DNA of 64,000 bases from Endozoicomonas sp. OPT23 (GCF_009653635.1 NZ_PPFD01000009.1:1-64000), one strand, 5' to 3'; numbered from the stretch's first letter, positions 15,368-25,645 are shown. The notes: generated from the sequence alone by a model not told the origin. Translations and numbers: made by a program.

Positions 15368-17023
15368 TCAGGCAGCAGTGTTCAAGATTGCGCCAAGATC
15401 CTGTTCAACCGTTGTCGTCAGCTTGAGATCAAACTGTTCAGTCAGCACACCCAGCAGATTCTCGGTCAGGAACGCTGGCGGAGTTGGGCCAGTGTGAATG
15501 TTCTTGATACCCAGAGACAGCAGGGTCAGCAAGATAACAATCGCCTTCTGCTCAAACCAGGACAGAATCAAAGACAATGGCAGATCATTCACACCACACT
15601 CAAACGCTTCAGCCAGAGCCAGAGCCAGCTGAATGGCAGAGTAAGCATCGTTGCACTGACCTACGTCCAGCAAACGAGGAATGCCGTTAATATCGCCAAA
15701 CTCCAGCTTGTTGAACTTGAACTTACCGCAAGCCAGCGTCAGGATCAGGCTGTCCTGTGGCACAGATTCAGCAAATTCCTTGAAGTAAGCACGTTCAGAC
15801 TTATCACCGTCACAACCACCGATCAGGAAGAAGTGCTTGATATCGCCAGCCTTAACACCTTCGATAACCGCTGGAGCCGCTTCCATCAAAGCATTACGGG
15901 CAAAACCGGTAAGGATAGTGTGTGGAATTTCGTCAAACTCAAAGCCTGGCAGTTCCAGTGCCTTGTTGATCAGAGCGTCAAAGCTTTCACCTTCCATGTG
16001 TTGAACACCAGGCCAGCCAACAATGTTACGGGTGAAAATACGGTCGCCGTAATCACCAACATTAGGATCGATGATGCAGTTAGAGGTCATCAGGATAGCG
16101 CCTGGGAATTCAGCAAATTCATGCTGCTGGTTCTGCCATGCGGAACCGTAGTTGCCGACCAGATGCTTGTGTTTTCTCAATTCAGGGTAACCGTGCGCAG
16201 GCAGCATCTCACCGTGGGTGTAGATGTTAATGCCTTTATCTTCAGTCTGTTCCAGCAGGTGTTGTAGATCGATCAGGTCGTGACCGGACACCAGAATCGC
16301 CTTACCTTTAACCGGCTTAACGTTTACCTGTGCAGGCGCAGGATGGCCGAACGCAGTCGTCTGACCACGGTCCAGCATCTCCATAATCTTGTAGTTCAGC
16401 TGACCAATCTGCATGGAACATTCCAGCAGCGCATTGATCTCAACAGAATCAGTGGCCAGCCAGGACATGATCTGGTGGAATTCAGCGTAAATGGCTTCAT
16501 CGGTCTCATGCAGGATGCGAGCGTGTTCCATGTACGCTGCAGCACCTTTCAAACCGTACAAGCAAAGCAAACGCAGACCAACAACGTCTTCACCGGCTTC
16601 TTCCTTACCGCGGTTAGGCAGCATGACCGGGGCCTGTTGCAGCATACCGGCCATATCTTCAGACAATTCGAAAGTAGCGGCAGGCGTGGCATCGGAGAAG
16701 TCGATACCTTTTTCAGCACAGGCTTTTTTCAGCAGATCACGGGCAGCGTTGGCTTCACGGATGAAAGCAACAATGCGGTCATTATCAAAGTTTACGTTGG
16801 TCAGTGTGGCGAAGAATGCACGCGGTACCAGCGCATCAACAGCGTCGTTTTTAATGCCCAGTTCACGAGCCTTGGTCGCATACCAGGAAACGCCCTGCAG
16901 CATGTAAATCAGAACGTCTTGCAGGTCAGAGGTCTCGGACGTTTTACCGCACATACCCTGAGCGTAGGAACAACCGTTACCGGCAGGAGTTCGAATGGTT
17001 TGCTCGCACTGAACACAGAACAT
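15368..17023 (-). CDS. hcp: Hybrid cluster protein Hcp (NO reductase / hydroxylamine reductase)
   Basis: The 551-residue protein begins [18 protein letters not shown], with the N-terminal CX2CX11CX6C cluster ligands of the enterobacterial-type enzyme. The hybrid-cluster part carries [11 protein letters not shown], the Cys in [30 protein letters not shown] and LDVGQCND, all cluster ligands or neighbours known from the family. Hcp is now regarded as a high-affinity NO reductase of anaerobic cells and also reduces hydroxylamine. With hcr it forms the expected two-gene operon. An NsrR-like box lies 18-40 bp upstream of the start codon. Confidence 0.97.
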   Translation of the reverse strand: MFCVQCEQTIRTPAGNGCSYAQGMCGKTSETSDLQDVLIYMLQGVSWYATKARELGIKNDAVDALVPRAFFATLTNVNFDNDRIVAFIREANAARDLLKKACAEKGIDFSDATPAATFELSEDMAGMLQQAPVMLPNRGKEEAGEDVVGLRLLCLYGLKGAAAYMEHARILHETDEAIYAEFHQIMSWLATDSVEINALLECSMQIGQLNYKIMEMLDRGQTTAFGHPAPAQVNVKPVKGKAILVSGHDLIDLQHLLEQTEDKGINIYTHGEMLPAHGYPELRKHKHLVGNYGSAWQNQQHEFAEFPGAILMTSNCIIDPNVGDYGDRIFTRNIVGWPGVQHMEGESFDALINKALELPGFEFDEIPHTILTGFARNALMEAAPAVIEGVKAGDIKHFFLIGGCDGDKSERAYFKEFAESVPQDSLILTLACGKFKFNKLEFGDINGIPRLLDVGQCNDAYSAIQLALALAEAFECGVNDLPLSLILSWFEQKAIVILLTLLSLGIKNIHTGPTPPAFLTENLLGVLTEQFDLKLTTTVEQDLGAILNTAA

Positions 17024-17040
17024 TAATAACGCCTCATCTA

Positions 17041-17063
17041 AACATATATTTTTTTTGCATCTT
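17041..17063. promoter_or_regulatory. NsrR-like operator upstream of hcp
   Basis: The 23-bp sequence fits the NsrR palindrome AAGATGCATTT-N-AAATGCATCTT at 16 positions; the hcp-proximal half is degenerate, but TGCATCTT is perfect. A further half site AAGATGCAA is at 17158-17166. NsrR represses hcp in many gammaproteobacteria until NO damages its iron-sulfur cluster. Confidence 0.65.
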
Positions 17064-17240
17064 ATTTTTCGTACTTATTGGTCAGGCGTCCCCCTGACTC
17101 AATCTGAAAATGGTGATGCAGTTTGTACTGCCGCCATTCTTATTCAGAAGCACTTAAAGATGCAATTTTTTTACGTGTTTAATTATGCGACATACGACAT
17201 AGATCAAAAAATACGTAGATATGCTCAGATGAGCGATACT

Positions 17241-17332
17241 ACGTACCCAGACATACGAATTCATAAGCTGCTTGCCTGCCGCAGGCGGGCAAGCAGCCAT
17301 TTAATATTCGATTACGTGTGTCTACACACTTA
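17241..17332 (-). repeat. Dispersed repeat R1, copy 2
   Basis: On the - strand it reads TAAGTGTGTAGACACACG, TAATCGAATATTAAATGGCT, then a hairpin GCTGCTTGCCCGCC / GGCAGGCAAGCAGC, then TTATGAATTCGTATGTC and TGGGTACG. The ends match copy 1 nearly base for base, while the central hairpin is entirely different in its lower stem yet still pairs. It lies between hcp and a LysR gene. Confidence 0.85.
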
Positions 17333-17370
17333 CTTTTAGAGAACCTGCGAATAACAAATGTCAAATCCTT

Positions 17371-18261
17371 TCATGTTACTGCTTTACAGGTGTTTCTCAA
17401 TCGAGCTTGCACATAAGCCTGACACGATTGAATAAAAGCTTTCAGCACCGGATTTCCTTTATTATCTGGATGATAGAGCAGCCAGAGTTGCGTAGTGTCA
17501 CTCACCGTGTAGCTATCGTGTATATCCATACCTCTCACCACCGTATCGAGCCTCGGAACTACTCCGACCCCATAACCACCTTGCAAAGCATTCACCAGAG
17601 CGGCCATTGAATCAAAAGCAGTGCATGTATCATTTTTTTGCTTATGATTCTCCACCCACTGTCGACTCCAGTGCCTGTTGATAGCCCCTCCAGGAATCAG
17701 CCATTTTTGTCTGTCGCCCGATGATTTATAGTGTTTTGCACTGACAACCGCATATTGCAACTCTGCCAGGTAGTGGCCAATCATAGCATTCGGGGGCTGA
17801 TTGGTTGGACGCAATGCCAAATCTATGTTGCGCTCCCACAACTGTGCCTCATCGTTTCGCGTGTCGAAACTCAAGGAAACTTCCGGATATTCTGCACTGA
17901 AAACCTCTGAACAGGGCAGCAGCAGGTATTGAACCAGCAAATCTGTGGATGTAATCGTCAATTGACCACGAAGGGTCTGCTCATTATTCCGAAGTATCTG
18001 ATTGGCTATGCCGATCGCCTCCAGAATATGAGCCCCCTGTTGTGCAAGCATCCTTGTTACAGGCAATGCTGAATAACCATTTTGCGATCGATTAAAGAGA
18101 ACTATTCCCTGTTGCTTCTCAATACGTTTGATCGAACGAAAAACGGATGAGACATCCCGCCCTAATAGTCGACCTGCTGCTTCCAGAGTACCTGCTTCCA
18201 CCATGGCGTGAATAACAAGGAGATCTCTGCTTTCAAGCTCAATAGGCATTTGTGCATTCAT
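17371..18261 (-). CDS. LysR-family transcriptional regulator
   Basis: The N-terminal helix-turn-helix reads VEAGTLEAAGRLLGRDVSSV, then SIKRIEKQQGIVLFNRS, the classic LysR layout; the C-terminal part is the substrate-binding domain. I start at the ATG at 18261; the frame also opens at a GTG 24 bp upstream. The HTH is less standard than usual. It is divergent from the periplasmic cupin gene at 18346, which is a likely target since LysR proteins often control a divergent neighbour. The inducer is unknown. Confidence 0.85.
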   Translation of the reverse strand: MNAQMPIELESRDLLVIHAMVEAGTLEAAGRLLGRDVSSVFRSIKRIEKQQGIVLFNRSQNGYSALPVTRMLAQQGAHILEAIGIANQILRNNEQTLRGQLTITSTDLLVQYLLLPCSEVFSAEYPEVSLSFDTRNDEAQLWERNIDLALRPTNQPPNAMIGHYLAELQYAVVSAKHYKSSGDRQKWLIPGGAINRHWSRQWVENHKQKNDTCTAFDSMAALVNALQGGYGVGVVPRLDTVVRGMDIHDSYTVSDTTQLWLLYHPDNKGNPVLKAFIQSCQAYVQARLRNTCKAVT

Positions 18262-18345
18262 AGATTTCACGCCTGCAAATTCCACAAACTGTCATTATCG
18301 ATAAACTGTCTAACACGGATCACTATTAACAACCAGGAAGATTCC

Positions 18346-18777
18346 ATGAAACTGAATAAACTCTGTCAGGCACTGATTACCTCATCCATTCTGACCACAA
18401 CCACAGCTATGGCGCACACAACTGAAAACAAGATGCTCGCAACTAATGAAATTCAATGGCAGCAACTGGGTGAAACACCCATTGAATACGCTGTCATATG
18501 GGGAGACCGTGAAGCTGGTGCCAATGGTACATACTTAAAACTGCCTTCAGGTTTTGAAGTGGGAGTCCATGGCCATTCACACAATTACAACGGAGTCACT
18601 ATTCAGGGCGTCTGGGAGCATAAGTTTGAGGGCGAGTGGAAACAACTTCCTCCAGGGTCATACGTTTCTCAAAAGGGGGGCGAATTACACAATGACCGCT
18701 GCACCAGTAAAGAAGACTGCATACTACTGATCCAGCAAGACGACCACTCCGATGCATTTTTTCCACCAGCAAAATAA
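18346..18777 (+). CDS. Periplasmic cupin-domain protein (DUF4437-like)
   Basis: The ATG at 18346 follows a GGAAG ribosome-binding site and opens a signal peptide (LITSSILTTTTAMAHT, cleavage after AMA). The mature protein of about 120 residues is a small beta-barrel with cupin marks: YLKLPSGFEVGVHGHSHNYN, with closely spaced metal-binding histidines, and GSYVSQKGGELHND for the second cupin motif. Related exported cupins are often annotated DUF4437. Function is not established; binding of a small molecule or metal is likely. Two Cys (RCTSKEDC) could form a disulfide. A hairpin terminator follows. Confidence 0.75.
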   Translation: MKLNKLCQALITSSILTTTTAMAHTTENKMLATNEIQWQQLGETPIEYAVIWGDREAGANGTYLKLPSGFEVGVHGHSHNYNGVTIQGVWEHKFEGEWKQLPPGSYVSQKGGELHNDRCTSKEDCILLIQQDDHSDAFFPPAK

Positions 18778-18789
18778 TACTTCTCACGC

Positions 18790-18808
18790 GCTCCGGTGAA
18801 TTCGGAGC
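18790..18808 (+). terminator. Hairpin after the cupin gene
   Basis: GCTCCG (18790-18795) pairs with CGGAGC (18803-18808). There is no long T-run; it lies between convergent genes. Confidence 0.45.
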
Positions 18809-18836
18809 ACTGCTTCTCATATTCAATTGCCTGCGC

Positions 18837-19184
18837 CTATATACTTAACCCTGCATTGCCTGCAAACACTTCACTGTAGCGGATTACAACGTTCTGTGAA
18901 TCAATGAGTTGAAGCAATGACTGACTTCGCGGGTCAGCCAGAAATACTTTCAAGCCGCTTTCGGCGGCTTCACGATCGCGCCAGAAAACAGTTTCTGCCC
19001 AGAAGCCATCATCCTGCTGTGAACAGTAGCGGTGAATAAAGCCATCAATGTTATTAAGTACCGCATCGGTTATTTCAAGCGCATTGATAATCTCATAGTC
19101 CTGAATATCAGGGAGCGCTGGAAAAGTAACATATTCAATAATACCTGGCCTGGTCAAATCTGAAGCGTTGATATTGGATTTCAT
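18837..19184 (-). CDS. ABM-like (dimeric alpha-beta barrel) conserved protein
   Basis: The ATG at 19184 follows AGAGG and gives a 115-residue protein; the frame is open further upstream but that would overlap azoR. The pattern YVTFPALPDIQ, then IDGFIHRYCSQQDDGFWAETVFWRDREAAESGL fits the antibiotic-biosynthesis-monooxygenase-like fold, where a short enzyme or binding protein forms dimers. The Trp-Arg-Asp centre is typical. It lies 43 bp downstream of azoR, so the two are probably co-transcribed. Confidence 0.65.
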   Translation of the reverse strand: MKSNINASDLTRPGIIEYVTFPALPDIQDYEIINALEITDAVLNNIDGFIHRYCSQQDDGFWAETVFWRDREAAESGLKVFLADPRSQSLLQLIDSQNVVIRYSEVFAGNAGLSI

Positions 19185-19227
19185 TTGAATAAAGCCTCTT
19201 CTACTTAATGATTCGATGGGTAACAAG

Positions 19228-19866
19228 TTAAGAACGCAGTTTGATGCCCAGTTCTTTTGCTTTAAGCCGTGCAGCATTCAGAGAATACTGATGGCGATCA
19301 TCCGAAAATTCCTGATATTCCACATGAACTTCATGGGTTCTGGAAGCACCCAGATAACGTGACAGGGTTTGAATATGATTGTCCAAATGATTATGCATAG
19401 CGCGAGGACCTTCCGGACTAAAGCCAAACTCACCTTTAGACGTTAGCAAGACAAGTGTTTTATCATTAAGGAGAGGCTCTATCGGATAATCTCCTCGACT
19501 CAGATCGAATGAAAATGTTTTATCAACACGAATGATTTGATCAAACCAGGCCTTTAATGCAGCGGGCATACCATAGTTATACATAGGGGCACCAATAACA
19601 ATGATACTGGCATTCTTGAGCTCAGCGATAAGCCTTTCAGACTCGGCCAACCTGGCTTGCTGACTGGCAGATCGTTGTTGTGGCGAGGTAAATACTGCAT
19701 CAATCCATTGCTCATCAATAAATCCAGGAGGTTGCGCTCCCACATCACGATGAACTACATCGGTCTCTATATTGTCAGTCAGTTCGTTCAGCAGTGTATC
19801 AATAAGCTGACGTGTAATAGAACGCTGCTGTCGTGCACTACTGTTAATCACCAGAACGGAATTCAT
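19228..19866 (-). CDS. azoR: FMN-dependent NADH:quinone oxidoreductase / azoreductase
   Basis: The 212-residue flavodoxin-like protein has the AzoR phosphate-binding start VLVINSSARQQRSITRQL, the FMN-contacting segment GAPMYNYGMPAALKAWFDQI at residues 94-113, and LLTSKGEFGFSPEG. The enzyme transfers two electrons from NADH to quinones or azo compounds, protecting against thiol stress. It is followed by the ABM-like gene and preceded on the same strand by a LysR regulator. Confidence 0.9.
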   Translation of the reverse strand: MNSVLVINSSARQQRSITRQLIDTLLNELTDNIETDVVHRDVGAQPPGFIDEQWIDAVFTSPQQRSASQQARLAESERLIAELKNASIIVIGAPMYNYGMPAALKAWFDQIIRVDKTFSFDLSRGDYPIEPLLNDKTLVLLTSKGEFGFSPEGPRAMHNHLDNHIQTLSRYLGASRTHEVHVEYQEFSDDRHQYSLNAARLKAKELGIKLRS

Positions 19867-19973
19867 GAACCCACCTCATTACGGAATCATGTTCCATTCT
19901 ATTTATCCATTGTCATCTGGCAGCTGAATATTACTCATCATAGATGAGTTTAATTACTTTATAAATAATCCAG

Positions 19974-20873
19974 TCACAGCGGCACTACTGCCGAATCTGT
20001 TTGCAGCCAATGGATAAAATCGATCACCTTTCTGTGCTGAATACTCTCGGGTCGATAGATTATCTGATATCGACTACCGTCGACCTGAACCTCTGGCTGA
20101 TAGGCTTTCAATAAGTTACGGGTCAGAAAATCCTCCACCAGAACCGAGCTGGCCAGAGCTATACCCTTGCCTGCTACAGCAGCCTGCAACACATGTGACT
20201 CTTCTTTAAAACGAATAATATTATTAGTCATCCATTCGAACCGGGCTTTCTGTATCCAACTTGTCCAGTTGACTTCCTGAAGCACATTTTGCTGCCATTC
20301 CGTTTCAATGAGCGGCAATTCCCTAATCGCACTTCTGTCGAGAACCATCGAGGATGCCACGTAAGCACCAAATGTTTCCTGCAAAAAACATTCTCCGACA
20401 CCGCCCCTGGGCGTTTCACTTCCGTAACGTATAACCAGATCAATATGTCGGTTTCGCTGTAAATCCAGCGACTGAGTACTGGTATCGAGCTGCACACTGT
20501 ATTGTGGATATTTCTCATAAAAATCAATCAGTCGCGGCACCAGAAACAACGTAGCAAAGGAGGGTGTTGTCGACAGCGTGATGACCTGATTCCGAGCAGT
20601 AACAACATCAATAGCTTCGCTGATGTCACCAAAGGCACGGGTGATCGTGGGGGATAACGCCTTACCTGCGTCTGTCAGATAAATACTGCGTATACGACGG
20701 GTGAATAAAGCTGTCTGAAGCTGCTCTTCCAGGGTTTTAATCTGGTGTGAAATAGCTGTTGGTGTGACGTGAAGTTCTTCAGCAGCTGCTTTGAAACTGC
20801 CTAGCCTGGCAGCAGCTTCAAAAGCCTTCAACGCAACGAGAGAAGGAAGACGAGGACTCATAACAAAATCCAT
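19974..20873 (-). CDS. LysR-family regulator (GcvA-like)
   Basis: The 299-residue protein has the GcvA-type start PSLVALKAFEAAARLGSFKA, then AAEELHVTPTAISHQIKTLE, and a LysR substrate-binding domain (LSTTPSFATLFLVPRLIDF). The true start could be Met5. It is upstream of azoR on the same strand (107 bp gap) and divergent from the SGNH hydrolase gene, so either or both may be its targets. Confidence 0.9.
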   Translation of the reverse strand: MDFVMSPRLPSLVALKAFEAAARLGSFKAAAEELHVTPTAISHQIKTLEEQLQTALFTRRIRSIYLTDAGKALSPTITRAFGDISEAIDVVTARNQVITLSTTPSFATLFLVPRLIDFYEKYPQYSVQLDTSTQSLDLQRNRHIDLVIRYGSETPRGGVGECFLQETFGAYVASSMVLDRSAIRELPLIETEWQQNVLQEVNWTSWIQKARFEWMTNNIIRFKEESHVLQAAVAGKGIALASSVLVEDFLTRNLLKAYQPEVQVDGSRYQIIYRPESIQHRKVIDFIHWLQTDSAVVPL

Positions 20874-20962
20874 AAAGATGAATAGATGTTACTTATAAAT
20901 GAGAGAAATTCTTTTGTAAACAAGCTGACAGCTCATCACAATACAGCCTGAAATTAACTGAG

Positions 20963-21811
20963 GTGAAGACGTTGACTCGTACCATTCGAAAACATGAAAG
21001 TGTCCATGTATTTGTGTCGTTTATTACGATCCTTATTTTCAGTATTTTTACGACACCACTTTATGCGAACACTACTTCAGACAGAGAACGTACTGATCGG
21101 CAATGCTGGCACGAAAACAAGCAACAGGTACTAGTGTTTGGTGATTCAAACACATGGGGCTGGAAACCTGTCGCCGAAGGCTTTCCGGCACGACGGTATG
21201 CAAAATATGAGCGATGGACCAGCATTCTGGAGTCGACGCTCAACAACCAGCACCCTGCTTCTGTTATCGCTGACGGGTTAATCAGTCGCACTATTAATCT
21301 GGATGCAGGGCAGGCCGTCGGTGAGTTAACGAAAGAAGCATTCAACGGCTCCCGGGATATAGTCAACTCAATGGCAAAGCATGCACCACTGGACTGGATT
21401 GTTATCATGCTCGGAACCAATGACCTTGCTCCATCATACGAACGTTCTCCCAAGGAAATAGCTGAGGCAGCCTTCGCTTTGGCAGAAAAAGCACGCCAAC
21501 AAGACAACATTTTGTATTCAGCCTATCGTGCTCCCCAAGTGCTGCTGATTGTTCCGCCACCTATTGGTTCAACAGTGAATACACCGCTGCACGGTATATT
21601 CGATGGTGCCCAGACACCATCGAAGCAAATAGCAGCTGCTTTTCTAAAAGAAGCTGATAAACATACAGATATTCACTTATTGGATGCAGGTCAGATTATT
21701 ACCACTGATGGTATTGATGGTGTGCACTTCTCACGACAGAACCATATTACTTTAGGTAAAGCTGTCGCTCGCTTCCTGCTTCGTAAAGATTCGAGTTGCA
21801 ACCAAGCCTGA
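20963..21811 (+). CDS. Secreted SGNH/GDSL hydrolase (arylesterase-like)
   Basis: A GTG at 20963 or the TTG at 20972 (with AGGTG upstream) starts the gene; the hydrophobic segment VSFITILIFSIFTTPLYA serves as signal peptide or anchor. SGNH blocks are present: block I VLVFGDSNTWGW with the nucleophilic Ser, block II Gly in VIADGLISRT, block III VIMLGTNDLAP, and block V DGVHFSRQNH with the catalytic Asp and His. These enzymes hydrolyse esters, from aryl esters to lipid or glycan acetyl groups. Length (282) is normal for the exported type. Confidence 0.88.
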   Translation: MKTLTRTIRKHESVHVFVSFITILIFSIFTTPLYANTTSDRERTDRQCWHENKQQVLVFGDSNTWGWKPVAEGFPARRYAKYERWTSILESTLNNQHPASVIADGLISRTINLDAGQAVGELTKEAFNGSRDIVNSMAKHAPLDWIVIMLGTNDLAPSYERSPKEIAEAAFALAEKARQQDNILYSAYRAPQVLLIVPPPIGSTVNTPLHGIFDGAQTPSKQIAAAFLKEADKHTDIHLLDAGQIITTDGIDGVHFSRQNHITLGKAVARFLLRKDSSCNQA

Positions 21812-21838
21812 TTCTTAATGAAGATGTTATAACCTCAA

Positions 21839-21902
21839 AGCCTGCGAATGCAGGCAGCACTCTCCTCAGAGAGGCAGAAAACAACGGCTGTTTCTTCTGT
21901 TC
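21839..21902. terminator. Three consecutive short hairpins between convergent genes
   Basis: GCCTGCGAATGCAGGC, CTCTCCTCAGAGAG and AGAAAACAACGGCTGTTTCT each fold on themselves. Together they fill the gap between the hydrolase and the DUF1971 gene; no classic T-run is present. Confidence 0.4.
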
Positions 21903-21927
21903 TGCGCATTAATACAATGAATCGACA

Positions 21928-22263
21928 TTATTTTGTATAAAACATTGGCTCGTCTTTCTTGTCAGTAGATGACCAGAAGTTAATATTGAACTGGGCATCG
22001 TCACTGATTTCAATACGGTGCCAGTATTGAGGTGGGCTGGTAGCGAACTGTCCCGCATTAATAACTACCGTCACCTCCGGCTCCAGGGTTTCACTGTCGG
22101 GAAAACCAAAGTAAGTAACAGTACCTTCCATCACGCAGAGCTGGCCGAATACGCCTTCGGCCGTATTGTGATGAGTGAGCAGTGCATCCGGCACATTACC
22201 CTTGGTAAAAAAGGGTGTGGAACGCTGAATGGTCCAGTCTGCAGGAATACGGAAATGGCTCAT
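21928..22263 (-). CDS. DUF1971 (TehB N-domain-like) cupin protein
   Basis: The 111-residue protein fits the DUF1971 cupin found alone or fused to TehB-type methyltransferases: TIQRSTPFFTKGNVPDALLT, HHNTAEGVFGQLCVMEGTVT, and QFATSPPQYWHRIE near residue 75. Here it follows a SAM methyltransferase gene by 54 bp on the same strand, so the two-domain arrangement appears as two genes. It ends the operon that begins with norV, suggesting nitric-oxide-inducible expression. Confidence 0.8.
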   Translation of the reverse strand: MSHFRIPADWTIQRSTPFFTKGNVPDALLTHHNTAEGVFGQLCVMEGTVTYFGFPDSETLEPEVTVVINAGQFATSPPQYWHRIEISDDAQFNINFWSSTDKKDEPMFYTK

Positions 22264-22317
22264 ACGGTTAACCTCCGGGCGATGAACGCCCTTAATAAAT
22301 ACTGAACGATTAATGCT

Positions 22318-22872
22318 CTATGCTTGACGAAACTTTAAAACATAGTGGGATGGACAGGACTCTCTGTCGCTGAATGTAATCTCGAATCCGGCCTGTCGAA
22401 CCTCACTGACCACTCGATCAAAACCGACTCTGGCGTGCTCACTGTCAAGGTCGACAAAGACAAACTCGGTGTCTTTGTCAGCTTGTTGATAAAGATGGTT
22501 CAAGAATAGATCTCGCTGTTCAATAAAGCGGTAAACATTTGCCAGAAATACAACATCAACAGCATCCGGCAGGCAGGGTTTCAGGGCATCTGTCAGCCTG
22601 GCTTCAACATTTCCCTTACACTCAGCTTCAAATCGCTGCACCATATGACTAACCATATTGGGTTCGCAGTCCAGCGCATAAACCTTGTCTGCGGTTTCTG
22701 CAAACAGGCTACTAAAATACCCGGTGCCAGCACCCAGATCCGCAATAACGGTGTCGTTTTTCAATGCCAGACAGTTAAGAATGTAGTTGGTGTTCTGCCA
22801 TTCCTGCCGAGTCTCTGAATCAAAGATCTCCGTGAGCCTTTCCGGCTCTGCAAAGCTGATACGTTGCTGCAT
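22318..22872 (-). CDS. Class I SAM-dependent methyltransferase in the nor operon
   Basis: The 184-residue protein has motif I VIADLGAGTGYFSSLF (residues about 44-59), an acidic residue at the end of strand 2 (VYALDCEPNM), and motif IV VDVVFLANVYRF. It starts 3 bp after norW ends, so it is translationally linked to norVW. The N-terminal segment RLTEIFDSETRQEWQNTNYI resembles methyltransferases annotated for arsenite or thiol substrates; the substrate is not known. Its position behind the NorR-activated promoter is the main clue, implying a role in repair or detoxification during NO stress. Confidence 0.85.
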   Translation of the reverse strand: MQQRISFAEPERLTEIFDSETRQEWQNTNYILNCLALKNDTVIADLGAGTGYFSSLFAETADKVYALDCEPNMVSHMVQRFEAECKGNVEARLTDALKPCLPDAVDVVFLANVYRFIEQRDLFLNHLYQQADKDTEFVFVDLDSEHARVGFDRVVSEVRQAGFEITFSDRESCPSHYVLKFRQA

Positions 22873-22875
22873 GGC

Positions 22876-24045
22876 TTACACTCCCTGAATCACAGCGGGC
22901 AGCTGTCGCAGTAATGGAAAACCTTCCGGCATACGCTGTTCGGTAGTGATAAAGCCTGCCAGTTGACCCGCTTCATCGTAACTCTGCACCAGCATGCCCT
23001 GACCAGACACATCCACTTTCCAGCTCAGGTCATCGCCTGCTGTACGACCCGCCAGCTGGATGGGATAGGCCGGAGTCTTCACTTTCACCAGCATGGCAGG
23101 CATATGAACACTGGTTTCCTTACCGACCAGAGTATTGGCCAACGCCCCGGCACTGAGCATGATGGGCTGAAGAAAAGGCATTACCTGCCCTTCAATCTCG
23201 GCCACATCACCCAGTGCATAGATAGCCGAATCAGACGTCAGTAATTGCTTATTAACTATAATGCCACGCCCCGTCTTCAAGCCTGCCTGCTCTGCCAGCT
23301 GTTTATGAGGTACAAGGCCTGCCGCTGAAATCACGGCGTCTACCTGATAGCTCTGACCATTGGCGAGCAACACTTCAAAGCCCTGCTCCATTCGATTAAC
23401 ACGAACCAGTTCAGTCCCCAAAGCCAGATCGCAACCTTCAGCCGCAAGGCTGCGAAACAGCTGATTAGCGACAAACTCAGGCAGCAAACCGGGAATCAAT
23501 CGTTCGGCTCGGTCATTAAGAATCACCTTGCGATCCGCTGACAGCAGATCCATGGCAATCTCGGTTCCCACCAGACCAGCACCCACCACCAGCACTTTCT
23601 TTGCTTTAGCCAGCTGCTCATGAGCATTGTCGTATTCCTGCAGACTATTGAGGGTAATCATATGATCAACCCCGTCGCCTTCAATTGGCAGTTTAAAAGG
23701 GCTGGCTCCGGTGGCGAGCACCAACTTGTCGTAACTGATGGTTCGAGTCGCTGTGACCAGACACTTCTCTTCCCGCAGAATCTGCTCAACCCGGGTATGA
23801 GTCAGCAGAGTGATATTCTGCTCGCTGGCAAAGTCTGCCGCTGACTGCTTCACCAGATCACTGGCCCGCTGTTGTTTGCTGAACACGTGACTCAAGTCAG
23901 GCTTGGAATAATCATCACCACTGTCAGCGGTGACCACCGTGACAGGAACAGCCCGATCCTGACGGCGAATCATGCGCACCAGCTGGTAGGCAGCAAAGCC
24001 GCTGCCTACGATAACAACGCCCTTTTCTGTTGGCTCCATGCTCAT
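22876..24045 (-). CDS. norW: NADH:flavorubredoxin reductase NorW
   Basis: The 389-residue protein is a rubredoxin-reductase-type flavoprotein: FAD-binding [20 protein letters not shown] at the N-terminus, the central NAD(P)H-binding [20 protein letters not shown], and the C-terminal FAD segment [14 protein letters not shown]. It reduces the rubredoxin domain of NorV with NADH. Start and norV stop overlap by 4 bp (ATGA), a sign of coupled translation. Confidence 0.92.
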   Translation of the reverse strand: MSMEPTEKGVVIVGSGFAAYQLVRMIRRQDRAVPVTVVTADSGDDYSKPDLSHVFSKQQRASDLVKQSAADFASEQNITLLTHTRVEQILREEKCLVTATRTISYDKLVLATGASPFKLPIEGDGVDHMITLNSLQEYDNAHEQLAKAKKVLVVGAGLVGTEIAMDLLSADRKVILNDRAERLIPGLLPEFVANQLFRSLAAEGCDLALGTELVRVNRMEQGFEVLLANGQSYQVDAVISAAGLVPHKQLAEQAGLKTGRGIIVNKQLLTSDSAIYALGDVAEIEGQVMPFLQPIMLSAGALANTLVGKETSVHMPAMLVKVKTPAYPIQLAGRTAGDDLSWKVDVSGQGMLVQSYDEAGQLAGFITTEQRMPEGFPLLRQLPAVIQGV

Positions 24046-25595
24046 GCTGCCGCCTCGTTTTTCACAGCTTCGAATACCTGTTTACCCAGCCCGCAATCAG
24101 GGCAAAGGAAGTAATCCGGAACTTCAGACCAGGGTGTTCCGGGGGCAACACCCTGATTTACCTCTCCCTGTTCCGGATCATAAATCCACTGGCAGACGGT
24201 GCAGAGCATGGATGACATATCGTCGGTTGAGCTACAGCTTTGTTCCTGCTTCTGAGCAGCTGGCTGCTGGATTGATTCTGTGCGGGTTTCAGGTGTGCAG
24301 GTGCTTACTTCTGCAGCATCTGTTTTTTCACAGCATGACTGCTTAGCCTCAATCGCTGGCGACATTTCGGTAGGAAAAACCGCTTCAGACGACAGATCCC
24401 TAATAGCCCAAAGTCGTGCAACCTTGCGACCATGGGCACGGCATTCAGCAATAGCCTTGCCGTCCGGTTTCCACTTGCTCTTCAAACCTTCAGCGGTTTC
24501 AAAACCGGCATCGGTCAGGCGGGTATGAATACGGTCAACCGCACCACCATTCCAGCCGTAGCTACCAAAAGCACCGGCTTTCTTGTTTTTGAAACGCAGA
24601 CCGGTGATCTCTTCCAGCATGCCTGCCACTTTCGGCATCATGACATTATTCATAGTGGATGAACCCACCAGCACACCTTTGGATCGGAATACGTTGGCCA
24701 GAATTTCGTTCTTGTCATGACGGGAAACGTTAAACACCTTCACCCCGACTTTTGAGTCCACTTCATGAATACCCTGTGCAATGGCGTCAGCCATCATGCG
24801 GGTGTTGTTGGACATGGAGTCGTAGAAGATGGTGATGCGGTCTTCCTGGTAGTCGTCAGCCCATTCCAGATACTTTTCAATGATCTGAATCGGGTTGTCA
24901 CGCCATACAATACCGTGAGACGTCGCGATCATATCCACCGGCAGATTGAAGCTGAGCACTTCCTTGATCTTGGCAATCACCAGATTGCTGAACGGTGTCA
25001 GAATATTTGAGTAGTAACGCAGGCACTGCTCCATCAATTCAGTCTGGTCCACCTCATCGTTGAACAGGCGCTCATCACAATAGTGCTGACCAAACGCATC
25101 GTTACTGAACAGCACCGCATCGCCGGTCATATAGGTCATCATGCTGTCAGGCCAGTGCAACATAGGCGCTTCAACAAACACCAACTGTTTGCCGTTACCA
25201 ATGTCCAGGCTGTCACCGGTTTTTACGGTTCTGAAATTCCAGTCTGGCTGATGATGATGACCGACAATGGAATCAATAGCATTTTCAGTGCAGTAAATCG
25301 GCGTACCGGGGATCTTTGCCAGCAGTGCTGCCATGGCGCCCGAGTGGTCTTCTTCTGCATGGTTGACTACGATGTAGTTGATGTCGTTCAGATCAATTTC
25401 CTGTTCCAGGTTCTGAACAAACTCGTGGCTGAACTTGCTGTCGACGGTATCAATCAGCACGTTCTTTTCTTCACGAATCAGGTAACTGTTATAGCTGGTG
25501 CCTTTATCGGTTTTGTATTCGGTGCCGTGGAAGTCACGGATTTCCCAGTCACGTTGGCCAACCCAATGAATGTTGTTTTTAATATGAATGGACAT
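24042..25595 (-). CDS. norV: Anaerobic nitric oxide reductase flavorubredoxin NorV
   Basis: I start at the ATG at 25595, which follows GGAG and opens [20 protein letters not shown], the family N-terminus. Three domains follow: a metallo-beta-lactamase-like diiron domain with [17 protein letters not shown] and [11 protein letters not shown]; a flavodoxin domain ([20 protein letters not shown], then [12 protein letters not shown]); and a C-terminal rubredoxin with [13 protein letters not shown] and [10 protein letters not shown]. It reduces NO to N2O under anoxia. The linker before the rubredoxin is long and rich in Cys, Gln and Ser (residues about 405-460), longer than in E. coli. Confidence 0.97.
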   Translation of the reverse strand: MSIHIKNNIHWVGQRDWEIRDFHGTEYKTDKGTSYNSYLIREEKNVLIDTVDSKFSHEFVQNLEQEIDLNDINYIVVNHAEEDHSGAMAALLAKIPGTPIYCTENAIDSIVGHHHQPDWNFRTVKTGDSLDIGNGKQLVFVEAPMLHWPDSMMTYMTGDAVLFSNDAFGQHYCDERLFNDEVDQTELMEQCLRYYSNILTPFSNLVIAKIKEVLSFNLPVDMIATSHGIVWRDNPIQIIEKYLEWADDYQEDRITIFYDSMSNNTRMMADAIAQGIHEVDSKVGVKVFNVSRHDKNEILANVFRSKGVLVGSSTMNNVMMPKVAGMLEEITGLRFKNKKAGAFGSYGWNGGAVDRIHTRLTDAGFETAEGLKSKWKPDGKAIAECRAHGRKVARLWAIRDLSSEAVFPTEMSPAIEAKQSCCEKTDAAEVSTCTPETRTESIQQPAAQKQEQSCSSTDDMSSMLCTVCQWIYDPEQGEVNQGVAPGTPWSEVPDYFLCPDCGLGKQVFEAVKNEAAA

Positions 25596-25645
25596 AATAG
25601 TGGCTCCGCTCGAAAGCATTAGAAATCAGAATATGTTTTCTATAT

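Noticed and set aside
16280-17026. Long open frames on the strand opposite hcp
   Set aside because: They mirror the codon pattern of hcp, which has unambiguous cluster motifs; they have no start context or domain.
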